This document shows, piece after piece, positions 9,749 to 18,265 of a stretch of DNA of 64,000 bases (its first letter is position 1; every line of letters starts with the position of its first letter). Below the pieces are notes generated by a model. It was given only the letters and a program-made list of their open reading frames with translations. It had not been told where the DNA came from and searched no databases. The stretch lies in contig NZ_JABASU010000009.1 in NCBI RefSeq assembly GCF_016107555.1, positions 26,823 to 90,822 on the forward strand, given 5' to 3'. A program made the position numbers and the translations under genes. The DNA comes from Psychrobacter celer. Lineage in GTDB: Bacteria; Pseudomonadota; Gammaproteobacteria; Pseudomonadales; Moraxellaceae.

Positions 9749-10630
9749 ATGAATATTAATGGAATCTTAGTCCCAATCGTTACCCCATTTGACAATAACG
9801 GTAACGTTGATGCGCAAAAACTAACGGCACTGGTCGAAGCCTTTATCGATAAAGGCGTGTCAGGTATTGTCGCTTGCGGCACTACTGGTGAATACTACAC
9901 GTTTTCGGCAGCTGAGCGTGAGTTGGTATTGACCACTATTGCTGAAGCTGCAAAAAATAAAGGTGCTGAAAACAAAGTCACTTTAATTGCTGGTATCAAT
10001 AGCTTATCAACCGATCATTCTATTGAGCTTGCCGCACAAGCAAAAACCTTAGGTTATGACGGTCTCATGCTATCTGCGACGCCTTATAGCTTACCTGAGC
10101 AAGATGGCATCATCGCTCACTTTGAAAAAGTGGCCGACGCCAGCGAGCTGCCAATCATCATGTACAACTTCCCGGATCGCGTCGGCGTTGCCATTGAATT
10201 TGACACGGTTGCTCATCTAGCCAAGCACCCTAACATCGTCGGCGTAAAAGAAAGTAGCGGCGACTTTAGCCATGCGCTACGTATGCTACAAGCTGATTTT
10301 GATGACTTTGAAGTGGTCTGTGGCTGCGATGATCAACCCGTTGACTTCTTCTTTTGGGGCGCAAAAAGCTGGATCGCAGGCGCAGCAAACGTCTTTCCAG
10401 CCGAACAAGTTGCTCTGTTTGAGGCCACCCAGCAAGGCGACTGGGATAAAGCCAAGCAAATCATGAGTGAGATTTATCCTGCCATTCATTCTATGGAGTC
10501 TGGCAACTACAACCAAAAGGCCAAAGCGGGATGCTTAAACGGCACTATGGATGTTGGCTCAGTTCGCGTACCACTCACGGACATGCCAGCAGATGAGAAA
10601 TCAGAGTTTTTAGCATTGCTGTCTAAATAG
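9749..10630 (+). CDS. DapA-family lyase, probable 1-pyrroline-4-hydroxy-2-carboxylate deaminase
   Basis: A class I aldolase barrel of 293 aa. The Schiff-base lysine is Lys167 in GVKESSGD and the conserved tyrosine is Tyr139 in IMYNFPDRVG; the substrate loop is ACGTTGEYYTF. The family includes lysine-pathway DapA, N-acetylneuraminate lyase and hydroxyproline-pathway deaminase. Placement after an epimerase and a D-hydroxyproline dehydrogenase and before a semialdehyde dehydrogenase points to the deaminase, which yields 2-oxoglutarate semialdehyde and ammonia. The GEYYT loop in place of the usual GES of DapA also argues against the lysine role. AAGGA precedes the ATG. Confidence 0.85.
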   Translation: MNINGILVPIVTPFDNNGNVDAQKLTALVEAFIDKGVSGIVACGTTGEYYTFSAAERELVLTTIAEAAKNKGAENKVTLIAGINSLSTDHSIELAAQAKTLGYDGLMLSATPYSLPEQDGIIAHFEKVADASELPIIMYNFPDRVGVAIEFDTVAHLAKHPNIVGVKESSGDFSHALRMLQADFDDFEVVCGCDDQPVDFFFWGAKSWIAGAANVFPAEQVALFEATQQGDWDKAKQIMSEIYPAIHSMESGNYNQKAKAGCLNGTMDVGSVRVPLTDMPADEKSEFLALLSK

Positions 10631-10668
10631 CACTCAGCTTAGTAAAAGGACTGTTAAGGATAACCAAC

Positions 10669-10712
10669 GCTAAATTTGATGCCTTAGTTAAACTGACGGC
10701 ATCAAATTTAGC
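10669..10712 (+). promoter_or_regulatory. Perfect 15-bp hairpin in the intra-operon spacer
   Basis: Arms 10669-10683 and 10698-10712 are exact inverted repeats with a 14-nt loop. No T-run follows and the ribosome binding site AAGGA (10717-10721) starts 5 nt after the stem. It could stabilise or process the mRNA, act as an attenuator for the dehydrogenase, or be a protein binding site. Confidence 0.6.
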
Positions 10713-10729
10713 AGACAAGGATTAGAAAA

Positions 10730-12226
10730 ATGAGCACTAAAGAACAAATCACTAAAGAGCAAGTATTCGAGCAAGCAAAACAACAAAAGCTATGGGCGGG
10801 TCACTTAATCGCCGCCGAAAATCTATCAACAGAGACCTTAGACAATTACACGCCTATTGATAACAGCGTCATCGGTCAAATCGCCTCAGGTAACGCCGAT
10901 GATGTTGACATTGCCGTCAAGGTCGCACGCGACAGCTTTGAGAATGGCGAATGGCGACGTCTAGCACCAGCTGAGCGTAAAGCCATCATGCAGCGCTGGT
11001 GTGCGCTCATGCACGAACATAGCGAGGAACTTGCAGCATTAGATTGTGTGGATGCGGGCAAACCCATTACTGAATGCCTAAATACCGATATCCCAGCGAC
11101 CATTGAGACTTTTGAATGGTACGCCGAGGCCGCTGATAAAGTTTTCGGTAAAGTCGCTCCAACTGGCAGCGCCGCTTTAGCTCTCATCGTACAAGAGCCT
11201 ATTGGCGTCGTCGGTGCGGTGTTACCTTGGAACTTTCCAGCCCAAATGTACGCTTGGAAAGTCGCCCCTGCTCTCATCTCAGGCAACTCCGTCATTGTCA
11301 AACCCGCTGAGCTGACCTCCCTATCCGCCTACCGTTTAACCGAGCTTGCCTACGAAGCTGGCGTGCCAAAAGAAGCCTTACAGCTGGTCTGTGGTCTTGG
11401 GGAAAATGTCGGTGCAGCACTCGGTCAGCATATGGATGTCGACATGGTGTCATTCACTGGCTCAACAGAAGTCGGACGTCTGTTCTTACAATACGCGGCA
11501 CAAAGCAACTTAAAGGAAATCGTCTTAGAGTGCGGCGGCAAGAGCCCGCAAGTCGTCTTTGATGACGCTGTACTTGATGACGCCGCCATCAACGACATCT
11601 TGTCTGCAGCGTTTTGGAACATGAGTGAAAACTGTAGCTGCGGATCACGTTTGATCGTACATAGCAGCCAAAAAGCAGCTTTACTTGAAAAACTTAAAGA
11701 AGGTCTAAAAGACTGGAAAGTTGGCTCACCTTATGATTCAAGTACTGCCATTGGCCCGATGATCGAAAAAGCACATTTCGACAAGGTGAGTCATTATCTA
11801 CAAACCACCAAAGATGAAGGCGCAACGCTTGTTGCAGGAGGCAACATCCATTCAGAATTGGGCAGCGGTTGGTATGTCGAGCCTACTATTTTTGACAATG
11901 TCAGCCCCGACATGACTTTGTTTAATGAAGAGGTATTTGGTCCCATCCTTGCCGTCACTAGCTTCGAGACTGAAGAAGAAGCCATTAGTCTTGCCAATCA
12001 GTCTAGCTATGGTTTGGCGGCGTCATTTTATACTCAAAACATCAAGCGCGCGTATCGAGTCGCTTCAGCCATCAAAGCGGGCACTGTCTCTATCAATGGC
12101 TTTTCAGAAGGCGATATCACAACGCCATTTGGCGGCTATAAACAGTCAGGATTCGGCGGACGTGATAACGGTCTAGAAGCGTTAGAGCAATACACACAGA
12201 CTAAGACTATTTGGGTGGTCAATTAA
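10730..12226 (+). CDS. Aldehyde dehydrogenase, probable 2-oxoglutarate semialdehyde dehydrogenase
   Basis: An NAD(P)-dependent ALDH-superfamily enzyme of 498 aa. Features in order are the oxyanion Asn in VLPWNFP, the cofactor loop SFTGSTEVGR, the general-base Glu in LECGGKSP, and Cys302 in NCSCGSR as expected nucleophile. The E-x-F-GP motif EEVFGPIL and the C-terminal PFGGYKQSGFGGRD follow. By pathway logic it oxidises 2-oxoglutarate semialdehyde to 2-oxoglutarate. By sequence alone it also resembles PuuC-type gamma-glutamyl-aminobutyraldehyde dehydrogenases, so the substrate is inferred from context. The second Cys two residues after the nucleophile (C-S-C) is unusual. Confidence 0.85.
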   Translation: MSTKEQITKEQVFEQAKQQKLWAGHLIAAENLSTETLDNYTPIDNSVIGQIASGNADDVDIAVKVARDSFENGEWRRLAPAERKAIMQRWCALMHEHSEELAALDCVDAGKPITECLNTDIPATIETFEWYAEAADKVFGKVAPTGSAALALIVQEPIGVVGAVLPWNFPAQMYAWKVAPALISGNSVIVKPAELTSLSAYRLTELAYEAGVPKEALQLVCGLGENVGAALGQHMDVDMVSFTGSTEVGRLFLQYAAQSNLKEIVLECGGKSPQVVFDDAVLDDAAINDILSAAFWNMSENCSCGSRLIVHSSQKAALLEKLKEGLKDWKVGSPYDSSTAIGPMIEKAHFDKVSHYLQTTKDEGATLVAGGNIHSELGSGWYVEPTIFDNVSPDMTLFNEEVFGPILAVTSFETEEEAISLANQSSYGLAASFYTQNIKRAYRVASAIKAGTVSINGFSEGDITTPFGGYKQSGFGGRDNGLEALEQYTQTKTIWVVN

Positions 12227-12243
12227 TAGAGATTCGCAACACG

Positions 12244-12276
12244 TACGGTCATATTAACGCGCTTAATGTGACCGTA
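12244..12276 (+). promoter_or_regulatory. 14-bp hairpin between aldehyde dehydrogenase and symporter genes
   Basis: Arms 12244-12257 and 12263-12276 pair with a single G-T pair around a 5-nt loop (cgcgc). Only three T residues follow, so it is at best a weak terminator. It could set a lower level of symporter transcript. Confidence 0.5.
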
Positions 12277-12329
12277 TTTCATATCAAAACAATTGAATTC
12301 TTTAGTCAAACTTACAAGGAAGTAAGGTC

Positions 12330-13778
12330 ATGGAAGCAATTATTAACGCCATAGTCGGCTATATCTGGAGTGATGCGTTAGTTTATTTGGCACTCGGTGT
12401 CGGTATTTATTTTACAATTATGACCCGCGGTGTACAGTTCCGCCATTTTAAAGAGATGATCAAGTTATTATTTGACAAGCAAACTTCAAATAGAGGTATT
12501 AGCTCATTCCAAGCCTTTTGTATGGCGTTGTCGGGTCGTATTGGTGTTGGTAACATTGCTGGGGTTGCCACGGCCATCGCAGCTGGCGGACCTGGAGCTG
12601 TATTTTGGATGATTGTGATGGGGCTGCTGGGCGGTGCAAGTGCCTTTATTGAATCCACTCTTGCGCAGGTATACAAAGACGATGTGGATGGTCAGTACCG
12701 TGGTGGTTCGCCATTTTATATTGAGCGCGGCCTTAAGATGAAGCCTTTTGCTATTGTCGTTGCTGCCGTTACTTGTCTGTCTTATGGCGTATTGGTTCCC
12801 GGCGTTCAAGCCAATACCATCGCTGACTCCTTTCAGACCGCTTTTAATATCCCCTCTTCGGTGACTGGTATAATCATTGTGGCGCTATTGGCCATTATTA
12901 TATTTGGTGGCGTAAAACGCATTGCCAGCTTTGCTGCTACAGTGGTACCTTTTATGGCGATTGGTTATATTTTAATGATGGTCATCGTCTTAGCCTTTAA
13001 TGCATCCAACATACCTGCCATGTTTGCCCTTATCTTCAAGAGCGCCTTTGGAATGGACGCTGTCTTTGGCGGCATCGTTGGTACTGCTATTTCTTGGGGC
13101 GTACGCCGCGCGGTATTCTCCAACGTCGCCGGTGCTGGCGAGGCGACTTTTAGCTCCGCTGCTGCTGAAGTATCACACCCTGCCAAGCAAGGTTTGGTGC
13201 AGGGCTTTTCGATTTATATTGACACCGTTCTCGTCTGTACTGCGACCGCACTGATGATCTTATCTACAGGTATGTACAATGTCATTCCGGCAGAGGGCAT
13301 GACGTTGGTTGAAAACATGCCAGGTGTGGCCGCTGGTACCGCATTTACACAAGCGGCAGTATCAACCGTATTTAGCCAGTATGGCAGTGGCTTTGTGGCC
13401 ATTGCTATCTTCCTATTTGCTTTTACCTGCTTGATAGCTTATTACTACATTGCTGAAACTACTCTTGTCTATTTAGATAGCAAGCTGCGTTATCCTGTAT
13501 TAAGGCCAATACTAAAAATTGTATTTTTGATCATCTGCTTTGCTGGTAGTGTGCAATCAATCGGCATGATGTGGGCACTTGGTGATATTGGCTTCGGTAG
13601 TATGTGTTACTTAAACTTCATTGCTATCCTACTGCTTAGCAAAACCGCATTAAAAGTTCTAAAAGACTACGATGAACAGAAAAAATTAGGACTTGATCCA
13701 ATGTTTGATCCTAGAAAAGTAGGTATCGAAAACGCAGATTTCTGGATAGAGTATAGTGATAAGTACGGTAAGCGTTAA
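12330..13778 (+). CDS. Sodium:alanine symporter family (AGCS) permease, probable hydroxyproline uptake
   Basis: A polytopic inner membrane protein of 482 aa with about ten hydrophobic segments. The AGCS signature is visible in GRIGVGNIAGVATAIAAGGP followed by GAVFWMIVMGLLGG, and later SWGVRRAVFSNVAGAGEA. Family members import alanine, glycine or related amino acids with Na+. As the last gene of the hydroxyproline cluster, before a strong terminator, it most likely imports trans-4-hydroxy-L-proline. This substrate is an inference; characterised hydroxyproline importers are mostly of other families. AAGGAAG precedes the ATG. Confidence 0.85.
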   Translation: MEAIINAIVGYIWSDALVYLALGVGIYFTIMTRGVQFRHFKEMIKLLFDKQTSNRGISSFQAFCMALSGRIGVGNIAGVATAIAAGGPGAVFWMIVMGLLGGASAFIESTLAQVYKDDVDGQYRGGSPFYIERGLKMKPFAIVVAAVTCLSYGVLVPGVQANTIADSFQTAFNIPSSVTGIIIVALLAIIIFGGVKRIASFAATVVPFMAIGYILMMVIVLAFNASNIPAMFALIFKSAFGMDAVFGGIVGTAISWGVRRAVFSNVAGAGEATFSSAAAEVSHPAKQGLVQGFSIYIDTVLVCTATALMILSTGMYNVIPAEGMTLVENMPGVAAGTAFTQAAVSTVFSQYGSGFVAIAIFLFAFTCLIAYYYIAETTLVYLDSKLRYPVLRPILKIVFLIICFAGSVQSIGMMWALGDIGFGSMCYLNFIAILLLSKTALKVLKDYDEQKKLGLDPMFDPRKVGIENADFWIEYSDKYGKR

Positions 13779-13811
13779 GTATTGGTAAAAAACCTCGTTT
13801 TACTTCCTCTC

Positions 13812-13849
13812 AAAGCCTTTTATATCAGCATAGTATAAAAGGCTTTTTT
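13812..13849 (+). terminator. Rho-independent terminator of the hydroxyproline operon
   Basis: A perfect 13-bp stem (13812-13824 with 13834-13846), a 9-nt loop and T13844-13849. Confidence 0.9.
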
Positions 13850-14051
13850 CATATCAGCACCTGCCAGCAAAGACAGGCTGTTTCTTATGGCCCCCACCGA
13901 AGCTATAGCTGTCAACAGCAAATAATGCTATGATGTCCTGCTCAATTGAGCATTTGCGACAAAGGCTTTTACGGCCTAAACTTCCCATGTAAACCACGCA
14001 AAATCCGCTAATAAAACCTATTGTTATTGACCGCACCAATAAGAGTCCTCT

Positions 14052-17000
14052 ATGGCATTTGTACACCTTGGCATTCACAGCGAATACTCCATCACTGATT
14101 CTATCGTGCGCATAAAGCCGCTTATTAAAGCGGCGGCAGCTGATAATCAGCGTGCGCTGGCGTTGACCGACCTCTCCAATCTGTACGCGACGGTGAAGTT
14201 TTATCGCGCTTGTCTTGGCGCTGGCATCAAGCCCATCATCGGCAGCGAAGTTATCATAGATGATGAAGACACTAGGCTAACGCTGCTGGCCATGGACAAC
14301 GAAGGCTATCAAAACATCACTCGTATCGTCTCGCTGGGCTTCACCGAGGGCCGCGCTGATCCTGACAATCATGGCACCCCTGTCATCAAGCGCCGTCATA
14401 TCTTAGAGCACGCAGCGGGCGTTATTGTCTTGTTTGGCGAAAAATCAGACGTCGGTCATGCGCTAGTCAGCTCTATGCCAGAAAATGCCGACGTGCTGAT
14501 CACAGAATGGCAGGCGCATTTTGCTGATCGCTTGTACTTTGCGATCAAGCGCACCAACCGCTCAGGCGAAGACGCTTTTATCAAAGCGGCTATCCACGCT
14601 GGTGCCAAGCATCAACTGCCCATTATCGCCCACAATGACGTGCGGTTTTTGGAGCAAGAGGACTTCGATGCTCACGAAGCCCGCGTCTGTATCGCAGGCT
14701 CGTACGTACTGGCTGACCCTAACCGTCCGCGCTTGTATTCAGATGAGCAGTATCTAAAAACCCAAGACCAAATGGCGCAACTGTTTGCCGATATTCCGCA
14801 GGTGGTCGACAATACCATCCGCCTAGCCACTCGCTGTAATGTGACACTGACGCTAGGCATCAACGTGTTGCCTGACTTTCCTGTGCCAGAGGGCGAGACC
14901 ATTGAGTCTTTTTTTCGGGCAGAATCACAGCGCGGTCTTAATCACCGATTGGACAAGCTGTTTCCTGTGGAAGCGCGTGACGAGAGCTGGAGCGACTTTC
15001 GTAAGCAGTACGATGAGCGCCTAGAGTATGAGCTCGATATTATTTTGTCTATGGGGTTCCCCGGTTACTTCTTAATCGTTATGGACTTTATCCGCTGGGC
15101 CAAGGCCAATGGCGTCCCTGTGGGGCCAGGACGCGGCTCTGGTGCCGGCTCTTTGGTTGCGTATGCGCTCAACATTACCGATCTCGACCCCATTCATTAC
15201 GACCTATTATTCGAGCGCTTCTTGAACCCTGAACGTGTCTCTATGCCCGATTTCGATATTGACTTTTGTATCGAAGGTCGCGACCGTGTCATCGATTATG
15301 TGGCGCAAACTTACGGCCGTGAAGCGGTCTCACAGATCATCACCTTTGGTACCATGGCGGCAAAAGCGGTGGTGCGTGATGTGGCGCGGGTACAAAGCAA
15401 GTCATACTTTTTGGCCAATAAAATCTCTAAATTGATTCCGAAAACACCTGGCATCACCTTGTCTCAAGCACTCGAGCAAGAACCGCAGCTCAAAGACTTA
15501 ATCTCCAATCCTGATAACATGGATTATGAAGATGCCATCGAGATTTGGGAGATGGCGGTCAAATTAGAGGGCGTGTGCCGCAACGTCGGCAAGCATGCCG
15601 GTGGTGTCCTCATAGCCCCGCATAAAATCACTGACTTTAGCGCCATTTACTGTGACGATGAGGGTCATCGTGTCAGTCAGTTTGATAAAGACGATGTCGA
15701 AGATGTCGGTCTGGTAAAATTTGACTTTTTGGGCTTGCGTAACTTAACCGTCATTAATGCTGCGGTAGAAAACATCAACCAACGCCGCGCACGCGAAGGC
15801 AAAGACGCGCTGGTACTAGAAGATTTACCGTTAGATGACAAAAAAACCTACAAACTCTTGCAAGAAGCAAAGACCACAGCCGTCTTTCAGCTAGAGAGTA
15901 TGGGTATGAAAAAATACTTGGCTAAGCTGCAACCGACCAACATCGAAGACGTCATCGCCATGTGTGCCCTCTACCGTCCCGGCCCTCTCGATGCCGGCAT
16001 GGTAGAGATGTACATTGACCGTAAGCATGGCCGCGAAGAGGTCATTTATGACCATCCCAACCTCGAGCCAATTTTGCAAAACACCAACGGCGTTATTGTC
16101 TATCAAGAGCAAGTAATGCAGATCTCGCAGGTAATGGCCGGTTACAGTCTCGGCGGCGCGGATATGCTACGCCGCGCCATGGGTAAGAAAAAACCTGAAG
16201 AGATGGCCAAACAGCGTGATATTTTTGTCACGGGTGCCACCGCGCAAGGCATCGATGAAGCAACGTCAGGCGGCGTCTTTGACTTGATGGAAAAATTTGC
16301 CGGTTATGGTTTTAACCGCTCGCATTCCGCTGCGTATGGCGTCCTTGCTTATCAGACCGCTTATCTCAAGCAGTACTACCCTGCCGAATTTATGGCTGCG
16401 GTACTGACATCCGATATGAACAACACCGACAACGTGGTGTTCTTTATCAATGACTGCCGTGAAAACTTTGGATTGACTGTAGACAATCCATCGGTAAACC
16501 GCAGTGAGTGGCACTTTGTCGCTGATACACCGACCAATATTATTTATGGACTTGGCGCGATTAAAGGCGTCGGTGAAGGTGCGGTGGAGTCTATCGTCGA
16601 TGCGCGCAGCCGCGGTGGGCCGTTTAAAGACTTATATGACTTCTGCCGCCGCGTTGATATCAAAAAAGTCAATAAACGTACGCTTGAGGCATTGGTCAGT
16701 GCTGGCTGTTTTGATGACTTTGCCGCGACGTTGCGACCAGACTTACCAAGCGATGCCGCCTACGAGATTCGCGGCGCGCTGATGAGTCAGCTGCCAAGCG
16801 CGGTACAGGCCGCGGAGCAAGACCGCCAAAACAATGAGCTTGGCATGATGGACTTGTTTGGCGAGATGGACGGTGTGGTCGCCGCCCCACCGCTCAAAAT
16901 GACGCCAGAGCTGATCTGGGGTGACAAGCATCGCCTCAAAGCAGAAAAAAACACATTAGGGCTATACCTAACTGGGCACCCAATCAATGAGTACTTGGAT

Positions 17001-17756
17001 GAGCTAAAACGCTATACCTCTGGCGCTCGCCTTGATAAGCTCACAGACACAGGCTATAACGGCAGCTGCTACTTTGCAGGCCTTATTATCGATATTGCCA
17101 ACTTTGGCAATCGAAATGTCATTACCTTAGATGATGGCACCTCACGACTAGAGGTCAGCTGCTATGCTGAGCGTTTCAATCGCGTCAAAGACCAGCTGAA
17201 GGTGGATGAAGTGGTCATTATCAAAGGCAGCATCCGGGAGCGTGACGGGCGATTGTTTGCCCGTCTAGATAATGCCATGAGTATGGTAGATGCGCGTCTG
17301 CGTTGGCTCAAAAAAATCAGTATCAAAATCCATGGCAGTGACACGCGCCTACTCTCACGCCTACAGCCGCTACTTAAGTCCGCCCAAGCAGATATCATCC
17401 CCGCGCCTAGCTTGACTCAGCAAGATGAGCCAGACGATGCGACCTTCAATGGCAACTATGATCCTGCGTTGGGTGGGAGCTTATATGATGAGGATGGCAA
17501 TGACTTATTGGCGCTAGAGCATGACATGCAACAAGACGCGCTGCAAAATGGCAGCCCTTATAGTAATAATGCGCTGAGTAACACTGACGCCTCCATTCAT
17601 GATAACTGTCTGCCGCTTGGCCTGAGCATTTATGAAGCGTATGGTATCGCCAATGTGGGACTCTCTGAGCATTGGCGTATCTATCCAAATGATGACAACT
17701 TGCAACAACTAAAAAGCATGGTGAATGAGGACAACTTACATTTTCACTATAGCTGA
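14052..17756 (+). CDS. dnaE: DNA polymerase III alpha subunit
   Basis: Replicative polymerase (EC 2.7.7.7), 1234 aa. The N-terminal PHP domain starts FVHLGIHSEYSITDS; the palm has PDFDIDF with Asp400, Asp402 and Asp404, and the third acidic residue is Asp558 in FDFLGLRNLT. GPGRGSGAGSLVAY and the finger region with GYGFNRSHSAAY are intact. An OB-fold region follows near residues 1000-1080. The protein is somewhat longer than E. coli DnaE (1160 aa), mostly through an acidic linker near residues 1120-1180 before the tau-binding tail. A 12-bp palindrome gctcaattgagc (13940-13951) lies upstream in the promoter region. It is followed by hpt, 131 bp downstream. Confidence 0.97.
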   Translation: MAFVHLGIHSEYSITDSIVRIKPLIKAAAADNQRALALTDLSNLYATVKFYRACLGAGIKPIIGSEVIIDDEDTRLTLLAMDNEGYQNITRIVSLGFTEGRADPDNHGTPVIKRRHILEHAAGVIVLFGEKSDVGHALVSSMPENADVLITEWQAHFADRLYFAIKRTNRSGEDAFIKAAIHAGAKHQLPIIAHNDVRFLEQEDFDAHEARVCIAGSYVLADPNRPRLYSDEQYLKTQDQMAQLFADIPQVVDNTIRLATRCNVTLTLGINVLPDFPVPEGETIESFFRAESQRGLNHRLDKLFPVEARDESWSDFRKQYDERLEYELDIILSMGFPGYFLIVMDFIRWAKANGVPVGPGRGSGAGSLVAYALNITDLDPIHYDLLFERFLNPERVSMPDFDIDFCIEGRDRVIDYVAQTYGREAVSQIITFGTMAAKAVVRDVARVQSKSYFLANKISKLIPKTPGITLSQALEQEPQLKDLISNPDNMDYEDAIEIWEMAVKLEGVCRNVGKHAGGVLIAPHKITDFSAIYCDDEGHRVSQFDKDDVEDVGLVKFDFLGLRNLTVINAAVENINQRRAREGKDALVLEDLPLDDKKTYKLLQEAKTTAVFQLESMGMKKYLAKLQPTNIEDVIAMCALYRPGPLDAGMVEMYIDRKHGREEVIYDHPNLEPILQNTNGVIVYQEQVMQISQVMAGYSLGGADMLRRAMGKKKPEEMAKQRDIFVTGATAQGIDEATSGGVFDLMEKFAGYGFNRSHSAAYGVLAYQTAYLKQYYPAEFMAAVLTSDMNNTDNVVFFINDCRENFGLTVDNPSVNRSEWHFVADTPTNIIYGLGAIKGVGEGAVESIVDARSRGGPFKDLYDFCRRVDIKKVNKRTLEALVSAGCFDDFAATLRPDLPSDAAYEIRGALMSQLPSAVQAAEQDRQNNELGMMDLFGEMDGVVAAPPLKMTPELIWGDKHRLKAEKNTLGLYLTGHPINEYLDELKRYTSGARLDKLTDTGYNGSCYFAGLIIDIANFGNRNVITLDDGTSRLEVSCYAERFNRVKDQLKVDEVVIIKGSIRERDGRLFARLDNAMSMVDARLRWLKKISIKIHGSDTRLLSRLQPLLKSAQADIIPAPSLTQQDEPDDATFNGNYDPALGGSLYDEDGNDLLALEHDMQQDALQNGSPYSNNALSNTDASIHDNCLPLGLSIYEAYGIANVGLSEHWRIYPNDDNLQQLKSMVNEDNLHFHYS

Positions 17757-17830
17757 CGCGGGGCTTTTAGCCGTGGCCTCCTATAGCGATGTCTACTCTA
17801 TCCCTTGACGATAGCCGTTTTATTGCTTGA

Positions 17831-17866
17831 GATTTAACTGATTTAACTGATTTAACTGATTTAACT
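17831..17866. repeat. Four tandem copies of a 9-bp unit upstream of the Hpt gene
   Basis: gatttaact is repeated exactly four times, followed by a partial unit (ga). It ends 21 bp before the ATG of the Hpt gene. Such short tandem arrays can change copy number by slippage and alter promoter spacing or 5' leader length. Confidence 0.9.
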
Positions 17867-17887
17867 GACAATATTGGACCTAATACC

Positions 17888-18265
17888 ATGGATGAGAACC
17901 CACATAATAATACCGCCGACCAAACTGTAGATATCCTCAATGATGAGCAATTTGAAGACATGCGTGACTTGCTCGAAGAGGACTTTGCCGATTTGATTCA
18001 AGTGTATCTCACTGACAGCCAGCAGCGCATCCAAAGCCTACGCATCGCACAACAACAAAACGATAATGCCAATGGTTTTGAGATTGCCCATGCCCTAAAA
18101 GGCGCCAGTGCTAATTTGGGGACGACTCAGCTGATGCGTCTTAGTAGTCAACTCCAAGAGCGGTGCCGTGAGCAGCGTATCGGTGAGCAGGCGGCGCTGA
18201 TCGAGGATATCGCAGCGGCGCTGCAACGCGCTGAGCAAACCATCAAACAGCGCATGGAGCAATAA
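17888..18265 (+). CDS. Orphan histidine phosphotransfer (Hpt) domain protein
   Basis: A 125-aa stand-alone Hpt protein, an all-helical phosphorelay intermediate. His68 in EIAHALKGASANLG is the expected phosphorylation site and the following LSSQLQERC helix fits the fold. No sensor kinase or receiver gene is nearby, so its partners are unknown. The stop codon directly abuts the start of trmJ with no intervening base, so the two are probably translationally coupled. A 9-bp tandem repeat array lies just upstream. The fold is clear from the motif; the relay it serves cannot be read from this window. Confidence 0.88.
   Translation: MDENPHNNTADQTVDILNDEQFEDMRDLLEEDFADLIQVYLTDSQQRIQSLRIAQQQNDNANGFEIAHALKGASANLGTTQLMRLSSQLQERCREQRIGEQAALIEDIAAALQRAEQTIKQRMEQ

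Noticed and set aside
9749..10630. Lysine-pathway dihydrodipicolinate synthase (dapA)
   Set aside because: Gene context is hydroxyproline catabolism and the GTTGEYYT loop differs from DapA.
10876..11301. 141-codon minus-strand frame inside the aldehyde dehydrogenase gene
   Set aside because: Antisense shadow of a clearly coding gene with all ALDH motifs.
13854..14078. 74-codon minus-strand frame overlapping the dnaE start
   Set aside because: It covers the dnaE promoter and first codons and shows no coding features.
17831..17866. CRISPR-like array
   Set aside because: The units are contiguous 9-mers with no spacers.
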